The notes below the pieces were generated by a model. It was not told the origin of the DNA and did not search any database. It saw only the letters and a program-made list of their open reading frames with translations. 64,000 nucleotides of DNA from Ornithodoros turicata (Eukaryota; Arthropoda; Arachnida; Ixodida; Argasidae). Numbering within the stretch: position 1 is the first letter of the stretch; each line of letters starts with the position of its first letter. The DNA lies in NCBI RefSeq assembly GCF_037126465.1, contig NC_088203.1, forward strand, positions 108,115,507 to 108,179,506, given 5' to 3'. Below are positions 1 to 10,823 of this stretch, one piece after another. The translations under genes and the position numbers were made by a program.

Positions 1-364
1 TTCGCGGTCAACAAGTCGCTAGAATAGAATAGAAATAGAAAGAAAAAAATGGAAACGTAGGTCGCACTGGTGCGACCAGCTGTTCCAGGACGCTTGACGT
101 GTGGAAGCACTGAATGAATTAAAAGATTATATCAGCACGTATGTCCTTGAGGTAAGTCGTGAGTGCACACAGCGCAGGTTGCTGGTGCTGCCTTGGCCCC
201 AGTACCTTCTCAGCACTAAATGGTTGGTTGTCAAGTTTCGCGAGGGCGTCCTTCAGTACTCGCCGACTAGAGTCGAAGCGTCGGCAGGTGACCAGTACAT
301 GCTCCGTGTTCTCCACAGTTCCGCAAGTTGAACAGTTCGGCGATCCAACGACACATAGGTGCCG

Positions 365-1235
365 ACTGCGGGGGGAGGGGGGGGGGGCTCTTGCCCCCCC
401 GGAGCATGAACTAGGGGGGGCGCCGCCTCCCCCGGGAAGTCCCGCTAAGAGACTGACACCAACCTTTGGGGCTCGGTGCGCCAGGGTCAAAAGAGCGAAG
501 AGGCACCAACCCCAAAAATGCATTTTGCAATTTGTAAAATATGTATCCGCCCACCATACTCATTATCACAGTAGAAGGTGAGGCGAAGAAACACAGAGAA
601 TGACACAACACATAGACTGAATTTCGCCCAAAGCAATCAGGTCAATGAAACGAAGCAGTCGAAAAGGTACCAGCAGCTGCGGGGTGTAACGGTAGGATCT
701 TCGGAACGCATATCCGTTGGGAGCGGGTTCAACTCCCGCTGCTCCATTTCGTTGACCATATTCATTATATTGCGCGCATTTCGGGTCAAACACCGAGGAT
801 TCAATGCATTTTGTTCCTTTTGCACTCAGTTTTCAAAGGCGTAATGCCTTCCGTTGTGCACATGTTCACTGTTTACGTTCTCTCTGTTTTTCTTTCTGTT
901 TTGTTTTTTCTGTTCTTCCTTCCTCTTATTGCTATACCAGTTCTGCATACATCATAGGATCCCGCCGGAGTGTGTGATTCTTCAACTTTAGTTTTGTGTT
1001 CATCATTTTTCTTTTCCTTTTCTTTCCTTCTTTTTGTTTTCTTTTGCTTTCTTCTTTTCTTTGCCTTTTTCTTCCCCCTTTCACTTTTTTGTTGGAATAA
1101 CAAGCCGACATCCATCTGGCTTTCTATTCCTTTTTTTTTCTTAATAAACATATCCCCCCCCCCGCCAGAGTACTTACTTCGCGGTGCGCCCTTGCCCCCC
1201 CTGGGAAAATGAAAACTCTCCGCCTCTGCAACGAC
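365..1235. mobile_element. Compound insertion in LINE A: tRNA-like SINE plus LINE 3' end
   Basis: The stretch interrupts LINE A between its RLNVPFGAAFLHKVG segment and its terminal knuckle. It holds G/C homopolymer runs (365-430 and 1157-1205), a tRNA-like segment (below), a long pyrimidine tract (about 880-1140), and a LINE-type 3' end around 1095-1160 (two GGAATA/CCATCTGGC words, then AATAAACATATCC) like the tail of the LINE at 21-22 kb. Exact borders are not resolved. Confidence 0.5.
672..748 (+). repeat. tRNA-like segment of a SINE
   Basis: A T-arm is clear: GCGGG stem, TTCAACT loop, CCCGC stem (719-738), matching the RNA polymerase III B box GGTTCRANNCC. An A-box-like GTGTAACGGTAGG precedes it. 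It lacks a clean acceptor stem and sits inside transposon DNA, so I read it as tRNA-derived SINE (Ruka-like SINEs are known in ticks) and not as a functional tRNA. Confidence 0.5.
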
Positions 1236-2304
1236 ACCTACCTTATGAAGGAATGCTGCTCCGAACGGGACGTTGAGTCGCGGGCGATGGATGACGGACT
1301 CTAACGGCCTTGATGACATCTTCGATGGGAGGTAGTAGGTGCAGTTGGGGTCGATTCGCGCGAAGAACGAGTGATTCATGACGTCGCCTGTCCACATATG
1401 GTTTCTAACACTGGTTCTATTATGGTTCTAACACTGTAGACGACCGGTGCAAGTGAGGATGTCGTCGAACCTTGCATTGCTTTGAGGCCAGATTTTGAAT
1501 CAGAGAAAATAACCCATGAAGTCGGGGTTTCTTTTGACGCTATGTGTAGGAGTGCTGCCTCGATGGCGTAGAGCTCTGCCGCATTTGAGGACGTCCTGTG
1601 AGACAGACGTATCGCACGGTGCTCTCCCGATGACGGAATGACGAACGCGCATGTCGACGACTCTTACGATGTGGACGCATCTGTAAATATCTGCTGGAGT
1701 TCGGAGTACTGAGCAACCACATCCTGTGCGAGCTGTATTACAACAGGCCCTGGAGTATCCTTCTTTGACTTGAGGCGTGGTACTTCTGGTGACACTGGAG
1801 GGAGTTTCAGCGTCCAGGAGGGAATGGGAGATGCAGGCAGAGGCTTGAACCGAGGTATTTCTTGGAAGTAGGGCGCCAGAGCTTGGTGAATGCTCGAAGT
1901 GGTATGTCGCGCCCCATCGGCACCCCGAAAGATACCTTAAAACGTTGGTACGTGAGTGTACCCGTTGTTTCAGCTGTTTCACTTCGGCGTTCCAGGACAG
2001 AGAACGGTCGAGCACAACCCCCAGAAACCGGTGACGGAAAACTCTTGCTAAGGCCTCTCCGTTCAGGTTCAGAGTGAAGCGGGGCAGAAGTTTACGGGTG
2101 AAAGGTAGGAAGACAGTCTTTTCTCTAGAGATGTCCATACCCCTTTACCTGTAAAGCTTATCGATAGCATCTTGAAGTCTTCGTTGGAGTGCAGGACACT
2201 GCTTACCGGATGACCAAATGCAGATACCGTCGACGTATATGCTCGATCGTACTCCCCTCGGCAAAATGGCAGGGATACCAGCCATTACAACGTTGAAAAG
2301 AGCT

Positions 2305-2815
2305 GCGAAGCCCCGGAAAAAAACCCGGAAATTTTGGGAAACCGTTTTTTTTTCCTCGTCTCCGGAAAAATTTCGCAAAATTTCCAGGCGACAAAATTCA
2401 AATATGTAAATTTTCGCGCCTTTGATGCGTTCCAACCTGCCAACAATGCCTTAGGTGCCTCTAATCCGCCAACAACCACCAACTTAGAGCTTAGAGTTCC
2501 GTCTGGCTGGTTCAAGCGATCGCCATCACGTTCACACAATGTCGGAGTTCTGGTCGGAGTGGACGGGTTGTTCCAACTTCCAATTACCTAACGCTGAGTA
2601 GACAGCAGTATCATGGGGTGCTCTGCTCTGCATTTATGCCTAGACGGTGAACACTACTAAAGTTTCTAGCTCATTGTATGCTATGGCTTGGCCGGCAATG
2701 CTTCGACTCAGCAGTCACCGCGTTTGTTTCCATTTATTCCAATTTTTCTGGAAAAAAAGAACGTTTTTTTTCGAGCGATTCAAAATATCCGGAAATTTTG
2801 CATCTCTACTCAGAA
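2305..2815. mobile_element. MITE-like insertion splitting the LINE A reverse transcriptase
   Basis: RT homology stops near 2815 and resumes near 2300. The ends of the gap carry related inverted motifs (CCGGAAATTTTG-type words followed by T-runs and TCCGGAAAAATTT / TTCTGGAAAAAAAG). Borders are approximate and no target duplication was fixed. Confidence 0.45.
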
Positions 2816-5235
2816 CTCCTCCCTGGGGGACCCCGGCTGTATTGCCACTAGATGTTCGTATGAAGACTGTTCTGTTTTGTATGTACTCGAGAGCCAATGC
2901 AGGCACCGGCCGCGGATTCCTATCACATACAAGTCATGCAACACATACCTGTGGCATACGGTATCATAAGCCCGCTTTATGTCTAGAAATACTGCAGCGG
3001 TAAGGCGACCACCTGACTTTTCTTCTTCAATGAACGACACCAAATCGATGATGCTGTCCACAGCATTGCGTCCCGTCCTGAAACCCGAGGCAGCCAGTGG
3101 GAGCAGTGGGACCAGGAACCACTGTAGGCGGTATAGTACCATCCTTTCAACTATTTTGCACAGACAGCTCTCCAGGTAGGGGGACTTGGCCTGGGTTCCA
3201 TGATTCGTTAATGAACATCAGAAGGGCTGTCGTAGCCTTTGGTCCCAGGTTTGCAAGCGACTGATAGGAAATACCATCAGCTCTAGGGGAGGACTTGGTT
3301 CTATAGCGGAGGAGTGCAGTACGTAATTCCGCCATACTGAAGGCACAGTTGAGAGCGTCATCAGCGACCAAATCATCCGTATCAATTGAAAATTCAAGAC
3401 AGCGCTCCGACATCTTGTGCAGCTCGGTCGAAGTTGCTACTGACGGCAGCGATAGGACCTTGCAGAAGTCATTCCCAATTGAGGTTTCGTCGACTCCGCG
3501 ATGCAACGCAAGCACCCGGAAAGGGTAGTGCTGTGTGACGTGCGAACCTAGGCTCCGCACCACTTGCCAGGTACGCACTGTGGAAGTATACGGAGACAGA
3601 GTGCCGCAGAAGGACCGCCAGCTCCGTATTGAAAGGCGCTGTTGATGTCGGCGTACGATGCGGCGAATGCGACAGAGCTCTACGTAGTCATCATGCTGAC
3701 CTGATCTTCGGAAGCGGCGTTCCGCTCGACGCCTAATCGTGCGCAGTTTTTCAAACTCGATGTCAACTGAACTGAACTTCGGGGGTGATTGAATCACTTT
3801 TGTTGCTGACGTCAGTTGCTTTGCAATGACTGTGTTCAACGAATCAAGGTCCCGATCGAGTCTCGGACACGGCATGATCAAGAGACGAAGTAAAGAGCTT
3901 CCAGTCTATTAAACGTGTCCTACGCGTGCGAAGGTATACGAAGTCGCAAGAAAGCAACACCGGAGCGTGGTCGCTTCCCATAGTTTCAATATCCGTCTTC
4001 CACCTGATGGAGCTGGCAATCTCAGCGAAGCATAAAGTAATGTCTAGACAGCTGGCGTACCGCTCTCCCCTGAAGTACGTGGGGGATCCGTCATTAATTA
4101 TAACAGCCTCGAATTCTTCTGCCAGATCACTGAAGAGCTGTCCTCTGCAGTCAGTGTGATGGCTGCCCCATATTACATTGTCAGCATTGAAGTCACCACA
4201 TATGATGATTGGCCTCGGTATGCTGTTGAAGAACTGCCTCACTTCCTCTCTATCAATAGTCACCCGTGGAGCGATGTACACATTGACCACGTTGATAACC
4301 CGATTGTTCAGCCTTACCGAGCAGATCACGTATTCAAACGTATCAGCTGTAGATATAGATACCGGGGAGCTGGGGAGATCTTTTCGAACGCACAAAGCCG
4401 CCCTACTGATCCCTGCTGATTTCGCTGATTGGTATAACATATAGTTAGAAAGTCTAATGGGTGTATTCAATCGTGTTTCGCAGAGTGCAAGGACTGGGAA
4501 GTTATGACGGTGAATGAAGTTGCGAAATTCTCCTAATTTGGCACTGAGGCCGTTGCGGTTCCACTGGAATATCGTGGTGAACTTTTGACTAGTCATTCTG
4601 AGTTACATTGAAGAGGTGCTCCATCGCAAGAAGGGCTTGAACTTCCGCGATGCGGGCTGAGTTCGGAAGACCGGAGGATAGCCCTCAGGGCGGCAAACAG
4701 TAGAGGGATAACACAAGTCAATGACGTCGTTGCATGGTCACTAATGGCAGATGCTCCGACACGAGAATCTTTCCGCTTAAATTGCGATTCAGCTCCTAGT
4801 GTAGGGTTTGCTCTGACTAGTAAGTGCACTTGCATATGAGTTCCCTGGGCAGGGAGCATTGGTTCGCTGGATGCTCTTATGCTGTCGCACTGGGCGAGAT
4901 GGCAATGGTAAATGAGGATACTCTGGAGTAGCTGCCTTCACGAATTCAGGATTCGGAGGAGCTTCGCTATGTATACGCGATCTGTCGTGCCGTACTCTCC
5001 AGGCATGGGCGGCGTGGGCGGCTCTAGCAACAGCGCAGGCCCCGTACGTGGAAGTGTGACGACCATCGCAGTTTACACATCTCGGCTCGCGACGTGCAGT
5101 ACAGGCCTTGAAATCATGCTCCCCGGCACAAATTTTGCAACGTTGACGGCCACGACAAGTCTTAGCAATGTGACGAAATCTCTTGCATTTGAAGCACTGA
5201 ATTGCAGGTGCTACATACAGGGTGTCGAGTAAAGC

Positions 5236-8200
5236 CTAAGGGTAATTCATGAGGCAACTGTTGTCCCGGCTATTGCTTGCGTTTACATCGCTCCCTCAGT
5301 ACGCATCGAAGAACGCGTCGTGTTTTCCATTTCTTCCTCAACATTTCATCGTGTGTGATGACTTGAATGCCCATGGCAACGTGTGGGGAAGCCAAGCCAA
5401 CACGAGGATGCGCGGGGTTGCCTCCTACAGCAGTGCCTAGAGACTTCTGGTGCCATTCTTTTGAATTACGGTTCCCCGACTTTTTTTCAAAGGCCGTCGT
5501 ACTGTCACTTTCTGCTCTGCAGCACTAGCCCCAACACTGCACTCACTGGATGCCTGCTTTGGATACCATGGGTAGTGACCACCTGCCAAGGTCTTCCGAA
5601 CAAAAGGAGGCTTATAAATTGGCAAGTTTTTAAGTCACGGGCAGAAGAATTGGCCCCGTCGTCCGGAAACCTGCAAGATTTTACACACGCTTTGGTGTCC
5701 AGCCTCTCTATGGCAAGCAAACAAATATCTGTACCGCCAACGCAGTCCTTTGTTTCTCACTTGGTCGCAGCTCTTGAACTACATGTTGAACTCCATTATC
5801 ATCTCTGTTCTTCTCTGGACATCACCCCCTTGTGTTTTCATCATCTCATCATCTGTTTCAACTTTCGGTATTAAGTGTACTGGGGTAGCCACTCACCCCA
5901 TTTTTTTCTTTATTCACATCACATCGCACTCCTTTGTCGATATTGAATTTGAGCGGCTCAGAGTAATACGACGTCGAGCAGAGTGACGGTTCCGCAGAAC
6001 TGGATGTCCTCGAGACTAGAATGACGTCTGTAAATTACGATGCCTTATACGCAAACACCTTCAACGCCTTGGTCGAAAGACCTGGAGGACGTTCTGTTCC
6101 TCCCTTTCCCCTTATACGCCGACCTCAAGAATTTGGGAGGTGATCAAGATCCTGAGCTGCCCTGCTGTTGCACAGGAGACGCCCTTCCGAGCACTGGCGC
6201 TTCATCAGGACGTACCGGAATTAACCGTTGGCGACGATTTCTGCCGTCTCCTCACTCGCTCATCCTGTGCCTCCTTAGGTGACGCTCACAAGCAGTCTGC
6301 CGAAGATGCTCTCAAGGTAGTCGACTTCCATTGCGGTGCTCGCGAACCTCTGATGGACCTAGATTTCTCTTTCAACGAACTACTGTCTGCAATTTCTGTC
6401 ACAAAGAAAGGCTCGTCGCCAGGACCCGACGTGATCTCATACCAGGCCTTACTTTGTTTGGGACCGGAGACGCTTGGTAAATTGCTGTGTCTCATAAATG
6501 AATCTTGAAAGGACGGAGTCGTGCCTGACATGTGGAAGACTGCCCGCGTAATCCCGGTGTTGAAACCAGGAAAGTCACCAAGAGAACTGGCATCGTTTTG
6601 GCCCATCAGCCTCACTGGTTGTCTCTGCAAACTTGTTGAAAGGCTAATCCTGAACCGCCTCGACTGGTTCCTGGAATCCCGAAGCCTTCTGGGTCCAGCG
6701 GAGGCTGGCTTTAGACGGGGACGTAGCACGATGGACTGCGTGATTAATGTGGTATCCCACGTGGAACAGGCTTGTGCTGACGGCCTCCTGACGGTTGCCG
6801 TTTTTCTGGATGTCAAGCGAGCCTGTGACACCACAAGTCACAGTCACGTGCTTCATGGGCTTTTTATCATGGAAGTCACGAGGAGAGCCCTTAGGTGGAT
6901 CTCTGACTTCCTGCGAGGCAGGTCCGTATACGTGAATACCTCAGAAGGCGAAACCCTTCGTCACGGTACAGCAGCCGGTGTCCCGCAGGGAAGCGTCCTT
7001 AGCCCGGTTCAACGTTGTCATGGCCGCACTACCCTCTTTCCTGCCACGGGGCGTCAATGTTAGCATGTACGCTGACGATATTTATATCTGGTCCTCTGGA
7101 AAGCAGTGGCCAGCACTACAACGCCGCCTGCAAAGTGCGCTGGACATTGTAGCCTCCTTCCTGGCTGAGGACCTGTCCCATGGAAAGACTGTGTTTTTGC
7201 CCTTCACACGCCGCCATTTGAGAAACCTTGAGCTCTACATAAGTTGGCACCCACTGAGGCGCTTTACGCACCACCGGTTTCTTGGTCTTATCCTCGACCG
7301 CCGCTTATCGTGGAGAGCAGAAGTTCGCTGCTTGAAAGACAGAGCAGACTCTCGACTGAATGTTCTGCGCTATGTCTGTGGTATCCGGTGGGGGCTCACT
7401 TCTAGGGCTCTTTTGGTCTTCAACGGTACCGCCAGGTGTTGGCTTACCTACTGCATCGTCTCTGTCCCACATCTGAGCAACTGTTGGAGACCATTCATGC
7501 GAAGAACATCAAGACGTGCCTCGGCGTCCACAAGTCCACATCGACTGCTCTTGTCTTCGCGGAAGCCAAGGAGCCACCTGTACCCACTATGAGGCTCGAT
7601 CAGTCTCCTAGCCACTACAGGGTGTGTGCAGAAAAACATGATCCGCATTTAGGCACTGTTGCGAACCCTCCAGTTGGTAGCGTCGCCGGTCCCAAACACC
7701 CAGGCAGGAATGTAGACAACAGCCAAAAGCAGGACGAAAGTGAACGTGTATTTTACATACTGTACAGCAAGAGTGAAAGTGACGAAAAGTGGGCCACACA
7801 TGGCCGCTTAAGTAGCCGCTGGTCGGGGAAACCAGGCCGACGCGGAGTTGGTTCTCAGAAGACGACCTTGGTTAGGCTCGCAAATCCTCAAAGAATGGGC
7901 AGCTTGAAGATGAGCTAAGATGGCTGCCCGAGCCCGGCGAGATGCCCAAAATGGCTAGTTGACAAATGGTTGACAAGTTGTTGATCTATGAAGAACGAGT
8001 CATAACAGCACATAGCTTGTTGTCTACCTAACTAACGAACTTCCGGTGGCGCACGATGGCGCATTTATGCGTGCGAAATCTTAAGAAAAATTGTGGAAGC
8101 CATACTCAGCTTAAAAAATAAACGGAGCAACGAAAACGTCGGCATCCGTGCATCGGAATAGGGCAACATGTTGGACGTAGGAGAGTTGTGTTCAAGTACC

Positions 8201-9640
8201 GCTATCGGTGCATAAATCGAAACGATGTCCCACATGGATGCTCATCGGCAGTACCCCTAGCGGTGCCTGCACATAACTCTCCTGAGACCGAAATGCATAA
8301 CCATGCTGTGATGACCATACTGTGATGACCGCCCTATTCCAATGCATGGAAGCCCATGTTTTCACGCTATGTTTATTTTTTTACTCTGAGTATGGTTTCC
8401 AGGATTTTTTTGTAGCTTTCGCACGCATAAATACGCCATCGTACGCCACCGGAAGTTCCCGGGTAAGTAGACAACGAGTTACACGTAAAAATGCGGGTCA
8501 CGTTTTTCTGCACACACCCTGTATATGAGACTGGCAACTTGCCACCATCGACACCCCTTAGTGCGCGCTTTGATTCGTCGTCCAGCGTCTGGGTACAGCC
8601 AAACCGTTCTTGCCCACCAAAGCATCATCCCCAAGCATAAACCTCTACCGAGGCACCCTGTCCCACTCTGGGACCTGCCCACATCCCCTGTCCGTGTCGA
8701 CGTACCTGGAGTGTCCTCGAAGAAATCAGCGTCGACGGTTGTTCTACTGCAGCTCACCTTGGCCGTACTTGACAGCGACAGAGGGAAGATTCGGGTTTTC
8801 ACCGACGCATCAACGACGCGTTCCGGCTCTGCTTGCGCCTATGTGACGCCGCAGTTGTGTCGCACGTCGGCGGCGGCGGAACTACACGTGATTTGTATGG
8901 CGCTTGTCTTCATTGCATCCTCTCCCTCCCCAGCTCACTAATCCATCTACACGGACTCCAAAGCCCCCCTACAAGTCATTCTCTACTCTACAGGATCGGG
9001 ATGTCTGTCTCCAATGGTGCATGACGTCCTTGAAGTGTACACCTCTGCCGTATCACGGGGACATGACATCCAGTTGCAGTGGGTCCCTGGCCAATGCGGT
9101 GTCCCCGGAAATCAGGCTGCGGATGCAGCCGCCAGGCGTGCCCATCTAGCGCGTGGCGTTCGCACGCACCCCGTCTACTTCAAAAGAGGGGATGCAAAGA
9201 GCATGATAAACACAGTAGTGAAGCGTCTGAGCGGGGAACACTGGCGTCGATGCGTCCCAGTTTCCTCACTACTGCACAAGGTGGATCCGGACCCAGTTTT
9301 TAATGCCCCCAGCGCTCCCCCCGGCCGTTACTTACATCATTCACCGGCTCCGTCTCAATGTGCCATCCGCCTCCTCTTTAAACATGGGATGGTTTCCTCA
9401 CCGAATTGTTCTTAGTGCGAGGTATTGGAGGACACAGAGCATGTTATCGAGGCCTGCCCTCGATACAGAGCGCCTCGTCTTTCCCTTGAGGCGGCACTAG
9501 CCCGCCTCGACAATCGCCCTTTCTCCGTTGGGGGGGTTCTAGGCTGCTGGCCTGCCCATCACCAGGTGACAGGATTGCGCACTCTTGTGGACTTCCTTAC
9601 CGCTTCGAACCTACTTGACACTCTGTGACAACTTCTGTGA
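5236..9640 (+). mobile_element. I/R1-clade LINE copy B, 5'-truncated and broken
   Basis: Head to head with LINE A. It begins inside the endonuclease (VCDDLNAHGNVWGSQ at about 5350). The RT lies at 6290-7590: GFRRGRSTMDCVINVVSHV, FLDVKRACDTTSH, GVPQGSVLSP and MYADDIYIWSSG, so the YADD box is intact. RNase H at about 8780-9150 keeps its four acidic residues (VFTDAS, AAAELHV, YTDSKAP, NQAADAAA). The terminal knuckle region is at 9415-9490 (VLEDTEHVIEACPRY). Frameshifts and stops split the frame. About 5765-5935 looks like a foreign 3'-UTR piece, and a TA-flanked MITE occupies 7618-8521. Confidence 0.88.
7618..8521. mobile_element. TA-flanked inverted-repeat MITE (CAGGGTGTGTGCAG ends)
   Basis: Ends are CAGGGTGTGTGCAGAAAAAC and its complement, each flanked by TA, typical of Tc1/mariner-type insertion. 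A second arm pair, about 8034-8107 against 8391-8460, is strongly complementary (CTTCCGGTGGCGCACGATGG against CCATCGTACGCCACCGGAAG). The left arm carries an extra insertion (about 7653-7985) that has no partner in the right arm. It sits in LINE B. Confidence 0.8.
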
Positions 9641-10823
9641 CACTGTGTTCACACTGTATCTGACATCGTCCTCGATAAACTTGCACCGAAATTGCCCCGA
9701 AGCCACCGTGGTGCGAGGTGCTCTACACTGGCGGTGCCCTGGGCGGAGGCATTATCGAATATGAAACTGCACCGCACTGGTGGATATGGTGAATACATCG
9801 TGCGCCACCTAGAGATCTGTGCTCGTTGTGGCTCGGAGGCTGCGCGACACGTAGCGAGCGGCACCGATCGAATGCCATGCTGACGACGGTTGTCTGCTGC
9901 TGCTTACCTGGCTACACCTGGCTACTTGCCGCTTCCGCATTCCGCCATGCTTCCGGCAATCGCGGTGCTTCTTAGGATTGCACTCTGGCGCTCGAGCGGT
10001 TTTCTCCGTGTGGGTTCGGGCCTTCGGGGCAACTCAGTGCTGCACTGAACGGGCGCAATCCTTTAATCGAGGACGTTCAGTGCGCACCAGTGCAGTTTAT
10101 TCAGGACGCTATTACGGGATGACGGCTGGGGCGATACTCTACCCCGTTGCTGGTGGTCTAGCTGGTTGAGTGATGTACGGTTCGGGAAGGTTGCTAGTGT
10201 GGGCAATCTTCAACAGTGACTGCAGTGGGGAGAGGCAACTTGTCTCAAGCGCCACACTGCTGTGAAGGCATTCGATCAACTAATGCACTTTCTCGTTCTT
10301 CACTCCACGATATCTACCTCTACCTTCTCGCATGCCATTGGGGGTGTCGCTCACGAGTCGACCTTTTATTTATTTTTTCCTTTATCGCTGCTGACATAAG
10401 CCCAACTTCAGTGACCGGGAAAGGGAGACATTTCTGTTCAACTTGGCCGAGTTCAAAGCTCCTCCTGCCTCAACGTCATCTATTGAACTTAGTTGAGCGT
10501 TTACGAGTCTAGCATCCCAGGTTCCACTGTGGTGGTGTAATGGTGGTGATGGGTTCGCCGTTGTCGGCGTCACAGAGGTGGGCAACGTCTCGACTTACGC
10601 CCTGGAGTAATGTGCATCCTGGGCCGACTTCCAGGGGAACTGTGCCGACATATGTCTGAAAGCGTCAAACTTTTTTTCGGTGTTTGGAGGATAGAAGCTA
10701 CTACTAAGGAGGTTGTGCAGGGGCGGATCTCACTTTGGAGGGAGTGGGGAGAGAAATCCTATGTGGCGCCCTTCACCACTCAAGTATTTCAATGAAATTC
10801 GTTTCTTTTATCTCCTACATTAG
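9641..10823. other. No gene seen; 5' side of Duox, SINE remnant
   Basis: I looked here for the missing Duox N-terminal exon (family text like YDGWYNNLAHP) and found none. About 10605-10660 matches the 3' part of the SINE at 15.8 kb (shared word GGGGAACTGTGCC). Confidence 0.5.

Larger units (their letters stand above)
119..5232 (-). mobile_element. I/R1-clade LINE copy A, degenerate, near full length
   Basis: Non-LTR retrotransposon read right to left. The ORF1 C-terminal part (about 5232-4600) has three Cys knuckles (CFKCKRFRHIAKTC, CKICAGEHDFKAC, CVNCDGRHTSTYGAC). The ORF1 stop overlaps the ORF2 start in ATGACTAG (4588-4596). ORF2 gives an AP endonuclease (4596-3844, ICGDFNADNVIWGSHHTDC), reverse transcriptase (3881-2145 and on to about 1900), RNase H (about 1590-1440, AELYAIEAALLHIAS and FSDSKSG) and a C-terminal knuckle (about 356-119, CSTCGTVENTEHVLVTC). 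The RT YxDD position reads YVDG, so the enzyme is dead. Frames are broken, and insertions occupy about 365-1235 and 2305-2815. The 3' tail is the T/A-rich run at 25-118. Confidence 0.88.

Noticed and set aside
17..60. Gene promoter in the A/T-rich start of the window
   Set aside because: It is the poly(A)-like tail of the minus-strand LINE A.
159..581. 140-codon plus-strand frame over the start of the window
   Set aside because: Antisense shadow of the LINE A Cys-knuckle and of G-runs; no family match.
672..748. Functional tRNA gene
   Set aside because: Good T-arm but no convincing acceptor stem or anticodon arm, and embedded in transposon DNA; called SINE.
873..1397. 174-codon minus-strand frame with a Lys/Arg-rich stretch
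   Set aside because: It is the complement of a pyrimidine-rich LINE 3' UTR and G/C runs; the composition alone makes the basic protein.
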